A stretch of 64,000 nt of DNA from Arthrobacter sp. B1I2 (GTDB lineage Bacteria > Actinomycetota > Actinomycetes > Actinomycetales > Micrococcaceae), in the NCBI RefSeq assembly GCF_030816485.1, contig NZ_JAUSYC010000001.1, positions 1,178,001 through 1,242,000 on the forward strand, read 5' to 3'. Under the pieces are notes generated by a model. That model made no database searches. It saw nothing but the letters and a program-made list of their open reading frames with translations, and was not told the DNA's origin. Each line of letters begins with the position of its first letter. Positions within the stretch are counted from its first letter, which is position 1. This document shows positions 25,519-34,009 of the stretch, in pieces. The position numbers and the translations under genes were made by a program.

Positions 25519-25947
25519 TCAGTCGGCGTCGTAGGTGTTGGCGATGTACACGTCGCAGGGCGCGTTGTGGGCCACGCTGTTGGCCACGCTGCCAAGGACC
25601 CGCCCGATGCCCTGCATGCGGCGGTTGCCAACCACGATGATGCGGGCGTCCATGCGCAAGGCTTCCTTGATCAGGGCGTCCGCGGGCCGTCCCCGGGCGG
25701 CCGAGTAGGTCACCGTGATGTCCCGGCCCAGGGATTCCGCCACCGTCCGCGCAACCTGCTCGGCGGCGTCCGCGTCGGATACGATCCACCGGTCGCTGCC
25801 GCTGCCGAACACTTCGGTCCGGTCGCTGTCGAAGGCGGACACGACGTGCAGGGAAGCGCCCAGGGCCGCAGCCAGGTCCTTGGCCGATTCCGCCGCCCTC
25901 TTCGCGGTCTCGCTGCCGTCGACCCCTACAACGATGATTCCACCCAT
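25519..25947 (-). CDS. Universal stress protein (UspA family)
   Basis: 142 residues from ATG 25947, chosen because AAAGGAG lies seven bases upstream; two upstream in-frame ATG/GTG codons are too close to it. It opens with GGIIVVGVDGSETAKRA and ends with the ATP-binding pattern VVGNRRMQGIGRVLGSVANSVAHNAPCDVYI (G-x2-G-x9-G-S-like). Usp proteins of this ATP-binding class act in stress survival. A single Usp domain, monocistronic. Confidence 0.9.
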   Translation of the reverse strand: MGGIIVVGVDGSETAKRAAESAKDLAAALGASLHVVSAFDSDRTEVFGSGSDRWIVSDADAAEQVARTVAESLGRDITVTYSAARGRPADALIKEALRMDARIIVVGNRRMQGIGRVLGSVANSVAHNAPCDVYIANTYDAD

Positions 25948-25991
25948 ATGCATGCTCCTTTGCTCGGTTTTCGGCACTCGTGTGGCTTACG

Positions 25992-27284
25992 CTACAGCGC
26001 GGCGATGGCTTCCTGCAGCACCGGCGCCAGCCGGCGCACTCCCTCGGCGATGGCGTCCGGAGGTACGGCGCTGAAGGCGAGCCTCAGCTTGTTGGACGGC
26101 TCGTCCGACGGCGTGAAGGCAGCGCCGGGGATAAACACGACGCCGGCGTCGATCGCCTTGTGCAGCAGCGGGTAGGTGTCCACGCCCTCGGGCAGCGTCA
26201 CCCAGACGAAGAAGCCGCCCTGCGGGCTGGTCCAGCTGGTTCCCGGGGGCATGTATTCCTTGAGGGCGGCCAGCATGGCGCGGCAGCGTTCGGCGTACAG
26301 TCCGCGGTAGGTCTCGATCTGGCCTTTCCAGTCGTATTCGCGCAGGTAGGCCGAGACCAGCATCTGGTTCAGGGCGGGCGGGCAGAGCGTTACCGATTCC
26401 GCGGCCAGGTAATAGCGGCGCTGCAGATGCTCCGGCACAAGGGCCCAGCCGATCCGGAGGCCGGGCGCGAAGATCTTGGAAAAGGAGCCCAGGTAGATGA
26501 CGTCATCGGGGTTTGCGGCCCGCAACGGAGCCAGGGGCTCGCCCTCGAAGCGGAGCAGGCCATACGGGTTGTCCTCGAGGACCAGGATATTGGCCCTGCG
26601 GCATATATCCACGACCTGCTGCCGGCGTTCCCTGGCCAAGGTGATGCCGGAGGGATTGTTGAAGTTCGGGATGGTGTAGAGGAACTTGATGTTCCTGCCG
26701 CCGAGCTGCAGGGCTGCAATTCGGGCCTCCAGCAGTTCCGGTACCAGGCCGTACTGGTCCATCTCCACGGTTTCCACCTGGACCTGATAGGCCTCGAACG
26801 TGTTCAGTGCACCCACATAGGTGGGGTCCTCCACCAGCACCACGTCGCCCGGGTTGCAGAACAGCTTGGTGGCCACGTCCTGGGCCGACTGGGAACCTGC
26901 GGTGATGACCACGTTGTGCGGGCGGGCATCCAGGATGCCTTCGGCGGCCATGACTTCGCAGATCTGCGTCCGGAGCTCCTCGGTTCCCTGCCCTGCCCCG
27001 TATTGGAGTGCAGTCAGCCCGTCCTCAGAAATGATCTTCGCTGCCGTTGCTGCCAGCCGGTCCAGGGGAAGTGACTGGAGGTAGGGGCTTCCCCCGGCCA
27101 GGGACACCAGGCCCGGCCGCATGGAGATGTCGAAGACATCCCTGACGGCCGACTGGCGGATGTTGGCCGCCCGCTCGGAAAACAGCTCCTCGTGGCGGTG
27201 TGCCGAGGTGGCGGCACGCTCTATCGCGTCAATGGCCTCCGCCGGCAGCGTGCCTGCGGAAGCGTCGAGTGTTTCGTGGGTCAC
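25992..27284 (-). CDS. PLP-dependent aminotransferase, class I/II (2-aminoadipate/MocR type)
   Basis: 430 residues. LVSLAGGSPYLQSLPL and LQYGAGQGTEELRTQI are the opening signature of LysN/ARO8-like enzymes. YTIPNFNNPSGIT, VLEDNPYGLLRF and the PLP lysine in LGSFSKIFAPGLRIGW follow. There is no HTH domain, so it is an enzyme rather than a MocR regulator. The start is a GTG at 27284, six bases after TATCCT on the minus strand, suggesting a leaderless message. The substrate is undetermined. Confidence 0.88.
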   Translation of the reverse strand: MTHETLDASAGTLPAEAIDAIERAATSAHRHEELFSERAANIRQSAVRDVFDISMRPGLVSLAGGSPYLQSLPLDRLAATAAKIISEDGLTALQYGAGQGTEELRTQICEVMAAEGILDARPHNVVITAGSQSAQDVATKLFCNPGDVVLVEDPTYVGALNTFEAYQVQVETVEMDQYGLVPELLEARIAALQLGGRNIKFLYTIPNFNNPSGITLARERRQQVVDICRRANILVLEDNPYGLLRFEGEPLAPLRAANPDDVIYLGSFSKIFAPGLRIGWALVPEHLQRRYYLAAESVTLCPPALNQMLVSAYLREYDWKGQIETYRGLYAERCRAMLAALKEYMPPGTSWTSPQGGFFVWVTLPEGVDTYPLLHKAIDAGVVFIPGAAFTPSDEPSNKLRLAFSAVPPDAIAEGVRRLAPVLQEAIAAL

Positions 27285-27290
27285 AGAGTC

Positions 27291-27296
27291 AGGATA
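27291..27296 (-). promoter_or_regulatory. Putative -10 of the aminotransferase gene (leaderless)
   Basis: TATCCT on the minus strand, then six bases, then the GTG at 27284. Confidence 0.45.
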
Positions 27297-27339
27297 CAGC
27301 CAGCTGTTGCCCGCAAAGCAACAGTTGTTTATCTACGAT

Positions 27340-27954
27340 TTAACGGCCACGAACCTGCTCCAGCTTCAGGTAGTCCGCGAGCGTCTCTCCATTGATGTAG
27401 ATGTCAGCCCTGACGGCACCCACGGCCTGGAGGGCGGTCTGGGTGAGTTGGGCCTCTATGCGGGAAAGGTCGCAGGTTCCGCCGGGCTTCAGGTGTCCCG
27501 CCAGGTAAACCGTGACCGTGGTGCCATCAAAACTTCCCGACAGGAACTTCAGCCGGTGGCCGCCCAGCGCGTTGTACATGCCACCGGGCTGCTGTTCCTC
27601 ACCGAGCAGGGCGCCGATCGCCGCTTTGAGCCGCGCATCCCCGGTGCTGCCTGTCCGCGCGGAGCCAACCAGGCTGTCGTTGCAGCCGAAGCGGACGCCC
27701 TGCCGCCCGCCGTCGTCCACCAGCACGAAGTACACCGTAACGGGCGGGGCCGCAGCTCCGGCACTGCTGCCCTCAATTGTGGCGGGAAGGAGGGCCAGTG
27801 GGGCTGCGCTGGTTCCGGTGTTGCCGCCGGTTGCGGGGAGGGAAGGCCCTTCGGGCTGGGGGAGAGGGAGGCTGCAACCAGCGAGCAGCAGTGCCAGGCA
27901 GCCCGCCGCCAGGGTGCTGCGCCCACAGCCGTCCCAACTCCATCTTTTTGCCAT
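27340..27954 (-). CDS. GerMN-domain lipoprotein
   Basis: 204 residues. A lipoprotein signal ends LAAGCLALLLAGC with the modified cysteine near residue 27, followed by a Pro/Gly/Ser linker. The mature domain has VYFVLVDDGGRQG and GTTVTVYLAGHLKPGGTCDLSRIEAQLTQTALQ, matching the GerMN fold found in spore germination and in LpqB-like cell-envelope proteins. It is a likely cell-surface protein of unknown role. The promoter region faces the FMN reductase terminator. Confidence 0.8.
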   Translation of the reverse strand: MAKRWSWDGCGRSTLAAGCLALLLAGCSLPLPQPEGPSLPATGGNTGTSAAPLALLPATIEGSSAGAAAPPVTVYFVLVDDGGRQGVRFGCNDSLVGSARTGSTGDARLKAAIGALLGEEQQPGGMYNALGGHRLKFLSGSFDGTTVTVYLAGHLKPGGTCDLSRIEAQLTQTALQAVGAVRADIYINGETLADYLKLEQVRGR

Positions 27955-28084
27955 GCGGCACCGTCATCCGATCGAGGAGGTCCAGTGGATTAACGCTACG
28001 GCGGCCCGTGCCCGGTGCAGATGTCCGGGAGGTACCGGTTGGGACAAGAGTTGGTCACGGCGGCACCGGAGTGACAAAACGCGG

Positions 28085-28119
28085 CAGCGCCCGGCACGCG
28101 AACTGCGTGCCGGGCGCTG
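28085..28119 (-). terminator. Strong terminator of the FMN reductase gene
   Basis: CAGCGCCCGGCACGC pairs perfectly with GCGTGCCGGGCGCTG (15 bp) around a five-base loop. On the minus strand it is followed by CCGCGTTTTG, about 20 bases after the stop codon at 28139. Confidence 0.85.
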
Positions 28120-28138
28120 CTTGGTTGCGGGGGGGTGG

Positions 28139-28696
28139 CTAGGCGGCCGGGGCTGCTGCGGCCAGGGCGTCGAAGATGCCCTTGATCTGCTCCACTACCT
28201 CAGCGTCGTCCTTGGGGTGGACTTCGGCGAAGCGCACCATGGAGCCGGGGACGGCGAGCTTGACGTCTTCCAGGATCTGCGCGCCTGCGATGCCGGCGGC
28301 CTTGCGGGCCTCATCCTGGGCCCAGACACCGCCGTACTGGCCAAACGCAGTACCGACGACGGCGGTGGGCTTTCCTGCCAGGGCGCCGGCGCCGAAGGGG
28401 CGGGACAGCCAGTCGATGGCGTTCTTCAGGGCAGCGGGGACGGTGCCGTTGTGTTCGGGGGTGACCAGCAGGAGGGTGTCAGCCTTTTCAGCTGCGGCAC
28501 GCAGTGCTGCGGCGGCAGCCGGGACCTGGCCTTCGACGTCGAGGTCCTCGTTGTAGAACGGAATATTGCCCAGGCTCTCGTGGATCACCACGTCCACCTG
28601 CTCGGGGGCGTTGAGCTGGATGGCTTCCGCCAGCTTCTGGTTGGTGGACTCGGCACGGAGGCTGCCGACGAGGGTAAGGACTGTGCTCTTGGTCAT
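28139..28696 (-). CDS. NAD(P)H-dependent FMN reductase (quinone/azo reductase type)
   Basis: 185 residues with a flavodoxin-like fold: VLTLVGSLRAESTNQKLAEA binds the FMN phosphate (GSLR-x3-N), and LLVTPEHNGTVPAALKNAIDWLSRP is the conserved P-E-x-N-G loop. It reduces FMN, quinones, chromate or azo compounds in homologues. An AGGAG precedes the ATG. It is divergent from a TetR gene with a palindrome between, so induction by a redox or xenobiotic signal is likely. Confidence 0.9.
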   Translation of the reverse strand: MTKSTVLTLVGSLRAESTNQKLAEAIQLNAPEQVDVVIHESLGNIPFYNEDLDVEGQVPAAAAALRAAAEKADTLLLVTPEHNGTVPAALKNAIDWLSRPFGAGALAGKPTAVVGTAFGQYGGVWAQDEARKAAGIAGAQILEDVKLAVPGSMVRFAEVHPKDDAEVVEQIKGIFDALAAAAPAA

Positions 28697-28772
28697 GGGA
28701 ACTCCTGGCTAGCGGGCGGCGGGGGCCGCGTTCGGATAAACAGAGGCTCAAAGAGCCTTCATCAGACTAAAA

Positions 28773-28786
28773 CGGACCATGGTCCG
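28773..28786. promoter_or_regulatory. Palindromic TetR operator
   Basis: CGGACCATGGTCCG is a perfect 14-bp palindrome. It overlaps the -35 region of the TetR gene (-10 TAGACT at 28804-28809) and lies between the -35 and -10 of the divergent reductase (-10 TAGTCT at 28769-28764 on the minus strand). Binding would repress both. Confidence 0.7.
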
Positions 28787-28803
28787 CTTCTATTCCCCAC
28801 CGC

Positions 28804-28809
28804 TAGACT
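28804..28809 (+). promoter_or_regulatory. Putative -10 of the TetR gene (leaderless)
   Basis: TAGACT, six bases, then the GTG at 28816. Confidence 0.5.
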
Positions 28810-28815
28810 GTCCTT

Positions 28816-29427
28816 GTGAGCTTCATCCCAGTGCAGCCGGGAACCGCGCCGGTAACGGCTGCCGAACGCCGCGACGCAGCCCGCAACCGGGAGCGCCTCC
28901 TGGTGGCTGCCCGGGAACTGATCGAACAGTGCGGGGCCGCGGCGCTGACCATGGACCGGCTGGCGGAGCATGCCGGGGTGGGCAAGGGTACGGTCTTCCG
29001 CCGTTTCGGCAGCCGGGCAGGCCTGATGCTGACGCTCCTGGACGACTCCGAGGCGGCTTTCCAGTCCCGCTTCCTGTTCGGGCCGCCGCCCCTGGGCCCC
29101 GGCGCGCCGGCCCTGGACCGGCTTGTGGCCTTCGGAGCGGAGCGGATTGCCTACGTGATGGAGTATGGAGACCTGGTCCTTGCCGCCGGAACCGGCCCCC
29201 ACGGCGGGTTCGACGTCCCGGCTGCCGCCCTCTGGAACCGGCACGTTGAAATGCTGCTGCGGGAGGGCGGCCCCGGACTTGGGGAGCCGTGGCTTATGGC
29301 GAGTTCCCTTACCGCCACGCTGGACCCGGAAAGGCTCATGCACCTCATCCGGGTACACGGCGTCACGCCTGAGCGGCTCTCATCATCATGGCGCGAGCTT
29401 GTGACAAGGGTGGTATTGGGCGCGTAG
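28816..29427 (+). CDS. TetR-family transcriptional regulator of the FMN reductase
   Basis: 203 residues from GTG 28816. The helix-turn-helix is RERLLVAARELIEQCGAAALTMDRLAEHAGVGKGTVFRRFGSRAGLMLTLL (residues 23-73). GKGTVFRRFGS is the recognition helix common to reductase-linked TetR proteins. The C-terminal domain is Ala/Leu-rich and of unknown ligand. The shared palindrome with the divergent FMN reductase gives the likely target. Confidence 0.88.
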   Translation: MSFIPVQPGTAPVTAAERRDAARNRERLLVAARELIEQCGAAALTMDRLAEHAGVGKGTVFRRFGSRAGLMLTLLDDSEAAFQSRFLFGPPPLGPGAPALDRLVAFGAERIAYVMEYGDLVLAAGTGPHGGFDVPAAALWNRHVEMLLREGGPGLGEPWLMASSLTATLDPERLMHLIRVHGVTPERLSSSWRELVTRVVLGA

Positions 29428-29783
29428 GTTAGCCCCCATTGTCGGTTCCGTCCAGTCAAACGAACTTCACAGAACTATTCATAACGATCTGATACGGCGC
29501 GGTGGAATTCCGGGGATTCCGGCACTTTCAGGGATGGGGCTTGTGATAGTTTCCTCTGGAATGTGACCCGCGACATAGTCCACCAGGACCTGCCCATGGG
29601 GCTGCGGGAGGCCAGCTACCCGCTGGTGCAGGACCCGGTGAGGCGGCACGAACCGTGCTTGTCCGGGGGAGACGGAAGGATCCAGCAGAGATGGTTGTTT
29701 TGTCCGGCAGCACGGCACACCAGTGGACACCGGAGTGTCCCTCCGTCCACTACCCGGTGGCGCCCGCGAAGATATAGCCGGCC
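29428..29783. promoter_or_regulatory. Gene-free leader of the peptide ABC operon
   Basis: No convincing gene in 356 bases; an antisense frame of 83 codons has no family-like content. ATTCCGG is repeated in tandem near 29507-29520. Just before the operon, GGACAC-CGGA-GTGTCC (29725-29740) is a perfect inverted repeat, and AGTGGAC (29723-29729) can alternatively pair with GTCCACT (29745-29751). The two hairpins are mutually exclusive and could be an operator or a leader switch. Confidence 0.4.
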
Positions 29784-30767
29784 ATGCTCAAGTACCTCGC
29801 CAAGCGCGCCATCACCTACGTGGTGATGATCTTCCTGACCACATCAGCCGGATATTTCCTCGCCGTAAGCTCGCTCAAGCCCGCGCTGCTCGAACAGGAG
29901 CGCATTCCCCGGCCCACGCCTGAACAGGTTGCCAACTCGATGCGGCTCAAAGGCCTCGATCCGGACCTCAGCCCGTGGGAGCGGTACGTTGACTGGCTGA
30001 CTGCCATCGTGACGCGGTGGGACTGGGGCAGGAGCCCCAACGGCGCCTTCATTAACGCCGAGTTTGGGGACCGCGTGTGGATCTCCACCCGGCTCTTCCT
30101 GGCATCCATCATCCTGACGCTGGTTATCGGCGTGGCACTTGGGGTTTATTCAGCAGCGCGGCAGTACAAGTTCCAGGACAGGGCCATCACGTCCTACAGC
30201 TACCTCGCCTACATTGTTCCGGCTCCCATTGCCTACTTCCTGGTGCAGCTGGGCGCCATCAGCATCAACGAGTCAGTTGGTGACCGCATCTTCTTTGTCA
30301 CCGGAATTTCCACCCCTGGCCTCCAGCCGGGCTGGCCGCAGTTTGTGGACATGCTGGCGCATTATGTGGTGCCCACGGTGGCGATCACCCTCGTGGGGTG
30401 GGGTGCGTACCAGATCGCGCAGCGGCAGTACCTGCTGGACAACGTGAACGCTGATTTCGTCCGCACGGCCCGGGCCAAAGGCCTGACCAGGAACAAGGCG
30501 ATCTCCCGGCACGCGCTTAGGGTTTCGTTCATCCCCGTGGCGCAGAGTATCGCGTTCACCATTCCGGCAATCTTCGCCGGCGGGTTCTTCGCTGAAAAGA
30601 TCTTCGCCTGGCCCGGTGTCGGCTCCTGGAGCATCGACGCCATCTCGCTCCAGGACGTCAACGCCGCCACGGCCACGCTGGCTTACGGCTCCGTGATTTT
30701 CGCCCTGGGGGCTGTCCTGGCGGACTTCGCCACCACGCTTGCCGACCCGAGAGTGCGGGTGCAGTAG
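29784..30767 (+). CDS. Peptide/nickel-type ABC transporter permease (DppB-like)
   Basis: 327 residues, six helices. The first helix LAKRAITYVVMIFLTTSAGYFL is followed by a large external loop (about 45-100), as in DppB/OppB. The EAA loop reads FVRTARAKGLTRNKAISRHALRVSFIPV, and the C-terminal region has FAWPGVGSWSIDAI. First gene of a four-gene operon (permease, permease, double ATPase, binding protein). Confidence 0.92.
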   Translation: MLKYLAKRAITYVVMIFLTTSAGYFLAVSSLKPALLEQERIPRPTPEQVANSMRLKGLDPDLSPWERYVDWLTAIVTRWDWGRSPNGAFINAEFGDRVWISTRLFLASIILTLVIGVALGVYSAARQYKFQDRAITSYSYLAYIVPAPIAYFLVQLGAISINESVGDRIFFVTGISTPGLQPGWPQFVDMLAHYVVPTVAITLVGWGAYQIAQRQYLLDNVNADFVRTARAKGLTRNKAISRHALRVSFIPVAQSIAFTIPAIFAGGFFAEKIFAWPGVGSWSIDAISLQDVNAATATLAYGSVIFALGAVLADFATTLADPRVRVQ

Positions 30768-30769
30768 CC

Positions 30770-31765
30770 GTGACCAACCTGAACGCCGTTGACCCGGCAG
30801 CTGTAGCGCAGGACGCGCACCTGGAAAACGCCGACGTCGTCATCGGCAAATCCACCATCATCTTCCGCCGCTTCCTGCGCAACAAGACCGCCGTCGCGGG
30901 CCTGGCCGTCTTCCTGGCCCTGACTGTTTTCTCGTTCGTCGGCGGTTTCCTCACCCAGTGGGACAAGGAAACCATCGACCCCTTCAACATCGGGATGCCG
31001 CCGTCGGCGGAGCACTTCCTGGGCACGTCCCAGGCCGGAATCGACCTCTATGCCATGACCGTGGAGGGCACCAGGATCTCCATCCTGATCGGCCTGGTGG
31101 TGGGCTTGGTATCGGTCCTGGTCGCCGCCGTCTACGGCTGCACCATGGCCTACTTCGGCGGCAAGGTGGACAAGGTCATGTTGTTCGTCCTGGAGGCGCT
31201 GATCATGATGCCGGCGCTCCTGGTGGTGGCCGTCGCAACCAGCGGCGGAGGCGCAGGGCTTAAACGCAACCTTCCCTCGTGGCTGCTGCTCATCATCGTC
31301 CTGCTGGTGTTCAGCTGGATGGGAACGGCCCGCCTGATCCGCTCCATGTCCATGTCCCTCATGCAGCGTGACTTCGTCAAGGCGGCCCAGTACATGGGGG
31401 TGCCGCCGCGCCGTATCGTGTGGCGGCACCTGGTGCCAAACATCGGCTCGCTGCTGATCCTGGACATCACCCGCGGTGTCACGGCAGCCATCCTCGCCGA
31501 GGTGGCGTTTTCCTTCATCGGCATCGGCATCAAGGTCCCGGATGTGAGCCTCGGCGTGCTGATCGGCGGTGCCACGTCCCAGGTGCAGACCTTCCCGTGG
31601 ATGTTCTGGGTGCCGCTTACCGTGATGTTCCTGCTGACCGGATCCCTGGCCATGATGAACGACGGCCTGCGTGACGCTTTTGACCCCAGCTCCAGTTCCA
31701 CCGGCAAGGCCAAGAAGGCCAAGGCCAAGGCCCGGAAAATCCCCGCGGAAAAGAAGATGGCATGA
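30770..31765 (+). CDS. Peptide/nickel-type ABC transporter permease (DppC-like)
   Basis: 331 residues from GTG 30770, two bases after the DppB-like stop. NKTAVAGLAVFLALTVFSFVGG is the first helix, FLGTSQAGIDLYAM the family motif after it, and FVKAAQYMGVPPRRIVWRHLVPNI the EAA loop. The C-terminal tail is lysine-rich (KAKKAKAKARK), which is unusual but not functional evidence. Partner of the preceding permease. Confidence 0.92.
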   Translation: MTNLNAVDPAAVAQDAHLENADVVIGKSTIIFRRFLRNKTAVAGLAVFLALTVFSFVGGFLTQWDKETIDPFNIGMPPSAEHFLGTSQAGIDLYAMTVEGTRISILIGLVVGLVSVLVAAVYGCTMAYFGGKVDKVMLFVLEALIMMPALLVVAVATSGGGAGLKRNLPSWLLLIIVLLVFSWMGTARLIRSMSMSLMQRDFVKAAQYMGVPPRRIVWRHLVPNIGSLLILDITRGVTAAILAEVAFSFIGIGIKVPDVSLGVLIGGATSQVQTFPWMFWVPLTVMFLLTGSLAMMNDGLRDAFDPSSSSTGKAKKAKAKARKIPAEKKMA

Positions 31766-33960
31766 GCAGCGAAATCACCACCGGAGCCATGGACTCGGCG
31801 CGCTCGGACGTGGAGCGCCTGCACGTGGCAGGACTGCACGCCCCTACCGACGCAGTCCTCTCGGTCCGTGACCTGAATGTCCGCTTCGACTCTGAGAACG
31901 GCGTGGTCCACGCGGTCAGGGGTGTCGACTTCGACCTGATGCCCGGCAAGACGCTGGGAATCGTGGGTGAATCGGGTTCCGGCAAATCGGTCACGTCCCT
32001 TGCCATCATGGGACTTCTCCCGCCCGCGGCCCAGGTCTCCGGTTCCGTCCGGCTCAAGGGCCGGGAACTGCTGGGACTGAGCGACAAGGCCATGTGCGAG
32101 TACCGCGGGAACGACATTGCCATGGTCTTCCAGGACCCGCTCTCCTCCCTCACACCCGTGTTCACGGTGGGCACCCAGATCGTCGAGGCGCTGACCATCC
32201 ACAACCCCACCATGAGCCGGGCAGCCAAGGAAGCGCGCGCCGTCGAACTTCTGGCCATGGTGGGAATCCCCAGCCCCAAGGAACGGCTGAAAGCCTTCCC
32301 GCACGAGTTCTCCGGCGGCATGCGGCAGCGCGTCATGATCGCCATTGCCATCGCGAACAACCCGCGCGTCCTGATCGCGGATGAGCCGACGACGGCCCTG
32401 GACGTCACCATCCAGGCCCAGGTCCTCGAGGTGCTCCACGCGGCACAGGAGGAGACCGGTGCCGCCGTCGTGATGATCACGCACGATCTCGGCGTCGTGG
32501 CCGGGATGGCGGACGACATCATGGTCATGTACGCGGGAAAGCCCGTGGAAACCGGCGCCGTGGACGACATCTACTACAACCCGCGGATGCCGTACACCAT
32601 GGGCCTGCTCGGCGCTGTGCCCCGCGTGGATGTGGCGGAGAAATCCTCACTCGTTCCCATCGAGGGAATGCCGCCCAACCTGATCCACGCCCCCACCGGG
32701 TGCTCGTTCGCCCCCCGCTGCCCCCTGGCCTCGGACGCATGCCTTGACGGCGAGCCCGCCCTGGCCCCTGTCAACGGCGGGGCGCTGCACCGGGCGGCCT
32801 GCATCAAGTCCGATTCGTTGGGCCGAACGGTGGATGTCCACGACGTGTTCGCCGCCCCGCCGGTGGCAGTGTCCCGCTTCGATGCGATCCCCCGTACTGA
32901 ACGGCCCGCCGTGCTGCGGCTCACGGACGTGCGGAAGCATTTCCCGCTGACCCGGGGAGCCCTGATCAAGCGCAGGATCGGCACCGTAAAGGCCGTGGAC
33001 GGCCTGAGCTTCGACATCCGCGAAGGTGAATGCTTCTCCATCGTGGGGGAGTCGGGATCGGGAAAGACCACCACTCTCCTGGAAATCATGGAGTTCCACC
33101 CGGACCAGGACGGCGAGGTGGTGATCGGGGGCCTCAGCAACAAGCAGGCGGCGGACGCGAAGACCAAAGCCAAGATGCGCCGCGAGCTCCAAATGGTGTT
33201 CCAGGACCCCACCGGCGCCCTGGATCCCCGGTTCACGGTATACGAAGTCCTGGCCGAGCCCTTGCAGAACGCGGGTATGGACCGGGTGGCCATCAAGAAG
33301 CGGATCATGGAGCTGATGAAGCTCGTGGGCCTGCAGCCGGACCACGTCAACCGGTTCCCCAACCAGTTCTCCGGTGGGCAGCGGCAGCGGATCGGGATCG
33401 CCCGCGCGCTGGCCGTGAACCCCAAGCTGGTGGTCCTGGACGAACCCGTCTCCGCCCTCGACGTTTCAGTCCAGGCCGGGGTGATTAACCTCCTGGACCA
33501 CCTTCGCGCGGAACTTGGCCTGAGCTACCTGCTGGTGGCGCACGATCTGTCCGTGGTGCGCCACATCTCCAACCGGGTGGCGGTCATGTACCTGGGCAAG
33601 ATTGTGGAGATCGGCGCCGTGGACCGGGTGTTCGACAACCCCCGGCACCCGTACACCCGTGCGCTGCTCTCCGCCATCCCCGTGCCGGACCCGCAACTGG
33701 AACGCACCCGCGAACGGATCATTCTCCAGGGCGACCTGCCCTCGCCGCTGCAAGCCCCCAAAGGCTGCAACTTCGCCACCCGCTGTCCTGTCTTCGCGGC
33801 GCTGCCGCCGGCCAAGCAGGAAAAATGCCTCACCCTGGAACCGCCCCTGGAAGCCGCGGCCTCCGCGGCGGACCAGCAGTTCGCCTGCTTTTTCCCCGAC
33901 GGCGAACTGGATGAGGACATGCTGGTGGTCCACGAACCGGCGGACCACCATGCGCCCTAA
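31762..33960 (+). CDS. Dipeptide ABC transporter ATP-binding protein, two fused ATPase domains
   Basis: 732 residues holding both ATPases (DppD-like and DppF-like). Walker A motifs are GESGSGKSV (about residue 72) and GESGSGKTT (about 430). The signatures are FSGGMRQR and FSGGQRQR, with Walker B VLIADEPTTALD and LVVLDEPVSALD. Each half ends in the oligopeptide-transporter C-terminal motif (GCSFAPRCPLASDAC; GCNFATRCP). The start overlaps the preceding stop by four bases (ATGA). Confidence 0.94.
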   Translation: MSSEITTGAMDSARSDVERLHVAGLHAPTDAVLSVRDLNVRFDSENGVVHAVRGVDFDLMPGKTLGIVGESGSGKSVTSLAIMGLLPPAAQVSGSVRLKGRELLGLSDKAMCEYRGNDIAMVFQDPLSSLTPVFTVGTQIVEALTIHNPTMSRAAKEARAVELLAMVGIPSPKERLKAFPHEFSGGMRQRVMIAIAIANNPRVLIADEPTTALDVTIQAQVLEVLHAAQEETGAAVVMITHDLGVVAGMADDIMVMYAGKPVETGAVDDIYYNPRMPYTMGLLGAVPRVDVAEKSSLVPIEGMPPNLIHAPTGCSFAPRCPLASDACLDGEPALAPVNGGALHRAACIKSDSLGRTVDVHDVFAAPPVAVSRFDAIPRTERPAVLRLTDVRKHFPLTRGALIKRRIGTVKAVDGLSFDIREGECFSIVGESGSGKTTTLLEIMEFHPDQDGEVVIGGLSNKQAADAKTKAKMRRELQMVFQDPTGALDPRFTVYEVLAEPLQNAGMDRVAIKKRIMELMKLVGLQPDHVNRFPNQFSGGQRQRIGIARALAVNPKLVVLDEPVSALDVSVQAGVINLLDHLRAELGLSYLLVAHDLSVVRHISNRVAVMYLGKIVEIGAVDRVFDNPRHPYTRALLSAIPVPDPQLERTRERIILQGDLPSPLQAPKGCNFATRCPVFAALPPAKQEKCLTLEPPLEAAASAADQQFACFFPDGELDEDMLVVHEPADHHAP

Positions 33961-34009
33961 GACTTCTCGACCCACAAGCACCACCACTCGCACCAATGAA
34001 GGGAAAACC

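Noticed and set aside
29479..29730. A possible 83-codon minus-strand gene in the 29.4-29.8 kb gap
   Set aside because: Proline-rich, no ribosome site, no recognisable motif, and it would lie across the operon's promoter region.
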